DNA of 29,808 nucleotides from a virus, in IMG/VR virus record IMGVR_UViG_3300010354_000401, positions 1 through 29,808 of that record; one strand, given 5' to 3'. The notes beneath the pieces are model-generated. The model was not told the origin of the DNA and made no database searches. It saw only the letters and a list, made by a program, of their open reading frames with translations. The position numbers and the translations under genes were made by a program. This document shows, one piece after another, positions 29,579 through 29,808 of this stretch (its first letter is position 1; every line of letters starts with the position of its first letter).

Positions 29579-29663
29579 TGCCCAAGGTCGGACTCGAACC
29601 GACACGGGATTTCTCCCCCGGGATTTTAAGTCCCGTATGTGCTACCAATTTCATCACTCGGGC
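29579..29663 (-). tRNA. tRNA-Leu (anticodon UAA)
   Basis: Class II tRNA with a long variable arm. Minus-strand fold: acceptor GCCCGAG/CTTGGGC, D loop with AATTGGTAGCA, anticodon stem CGGGA/TCCCG with loop CTTAAAA giving anticodon TAA, variable arm GGGG...CCC, T arm GTCGG TTCGAGT CCGAC, discriminator A (typical of Leu). It reads UUA, the main leucine codon in AT-rich genes. No CCA is encoded. Confidence 0.95.
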
Positions 29664-29685
29664 TAATGAGTTTTGCTACAGACTT

Positions 29686-29691
29686 ATTATA
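29686..29691 (-). promoter_or_regulatory. Possible -10 hexamer TATAAT before tRNA-Leu
   Basis: An exact TATAAT on the minus strand, 22 bases before the tRNA-Leu 5' end. No good -35 is visible at the right distance; the tandem repeat gives TGTACT there. Host-type promoter for the tRNA/adenosyltransferase unit is possible. Confidence 0.3.
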
Positions 29692-29700
29692 TTAAAACAC

Positions 29701-29808
29701 CAAACCTTAGTACACCACCTCCAAACCTTAGTACACCACCTCCAAACCTTAGTACACCACCTCCAAACCTTAGTACACCACCTCCAAACCTTAGTACACC
29801 ACCTCCAA
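29701..29808. repeat. 21-bp tandem repeat, five full copies, running off the window
   Basis: A 21-base unit starting caaaccttag and ending accacctc repeats without change at 29701, 29722, 29743, 29764 and 29785, with three bases of a sixth copy at the edge. There is no spacer variation, so it is not a CRISPR array. 21 is a multiple of three, so some frames stay open (for example a NLSTPPP heptad on the plus strand), but no start codon or ribosome-binding site is seen. The 37 bases between tRNA-Leu and the repeat hold only the -10-like hexamer. It may be a phage iteron/terminal repeat, or the unresolved end of a contig. Confidence 0.95.

Noticed and set aside
29701-29808. CRISPR array or plus-strand NLSTPPP-repeat protein
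   Set aside because: The repeats are directly joined without spacers, so it is not CRISPR. The open frame has no ATG or ribosome-binding site and is explained by a unit length divisible by three.

Overview
The window is part of the genome of an AT-rich, contractile-tailed phage (myovirus) of the T4 superfamily. A left-to-right tail cluster matches T4 baseplate proteins gp5, gp25, gp6 and gp8, followed by very large fibre proteins. The gene content (a DUF4815 giant protein, small conserved structural ORFs, a cyanophage-type 54-codon gene, no lysozyme in gp5) looks more like marine or freshwater T4-like phages than enteric T4. The sequence does not identify the host. All ORFs read through with the standard bacterial code.

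Nearly every gene is on the minus strand, so transcription runs from right to left. From the right: 29.7-29.8 kb is a 21-bp tandem repeat that runs off the window. 25.3-29.7 kb is an accessory segment: tRNA-Leu(UAA), a PduO-type ATP:cob(I)alamin adenosyltransferase, several small phage proteins of unknown function, tRNA-Thr(UGU), tiny membrane-type ORFs, a MGCDIH-family protein and a zinc-ribbon protein. 9.6-25.3 kb is the baseplate block in T4-like order: gp5 spike, gp25, gp6, a protein in the gp7 position, gp8, then a 2516-residue DUF4815 protein in the gp9/gp10 position. 2.4-9.7 kb holds a coiled-coil protein, two small structural proteins, a collar/histidine-rich fibre and a fibre with a C-terminal peptidase S74 chaperone. 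0-2.4 kb holds a further structural protein, a holin, two short overlapping ORFs and the start of another fibre-like gene. One small gene (2209-2373) is on the plus strand.

Many transcription-unit starts are preceded by an octamer of the form NATAAATA, close to the T4 late promoter TATAAATA; one copy (174-181) is exact. This suggests T4-style late transcription. Functionally, most of the window builds the baseplate, its central spike and the host-recognition fibres. The holin points to lysis, though no endolysin is visible here. The adenosyltransferase would make adenosylcobalamin, which suggests a cobalamin-dependent enzyme (for example a class II ribonucleotide reductase) encoded elsewhere in the phage or in its host. 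The two tRNAs read A-ending codons (UUA, ACA), in keeping with an AT-rich phage.
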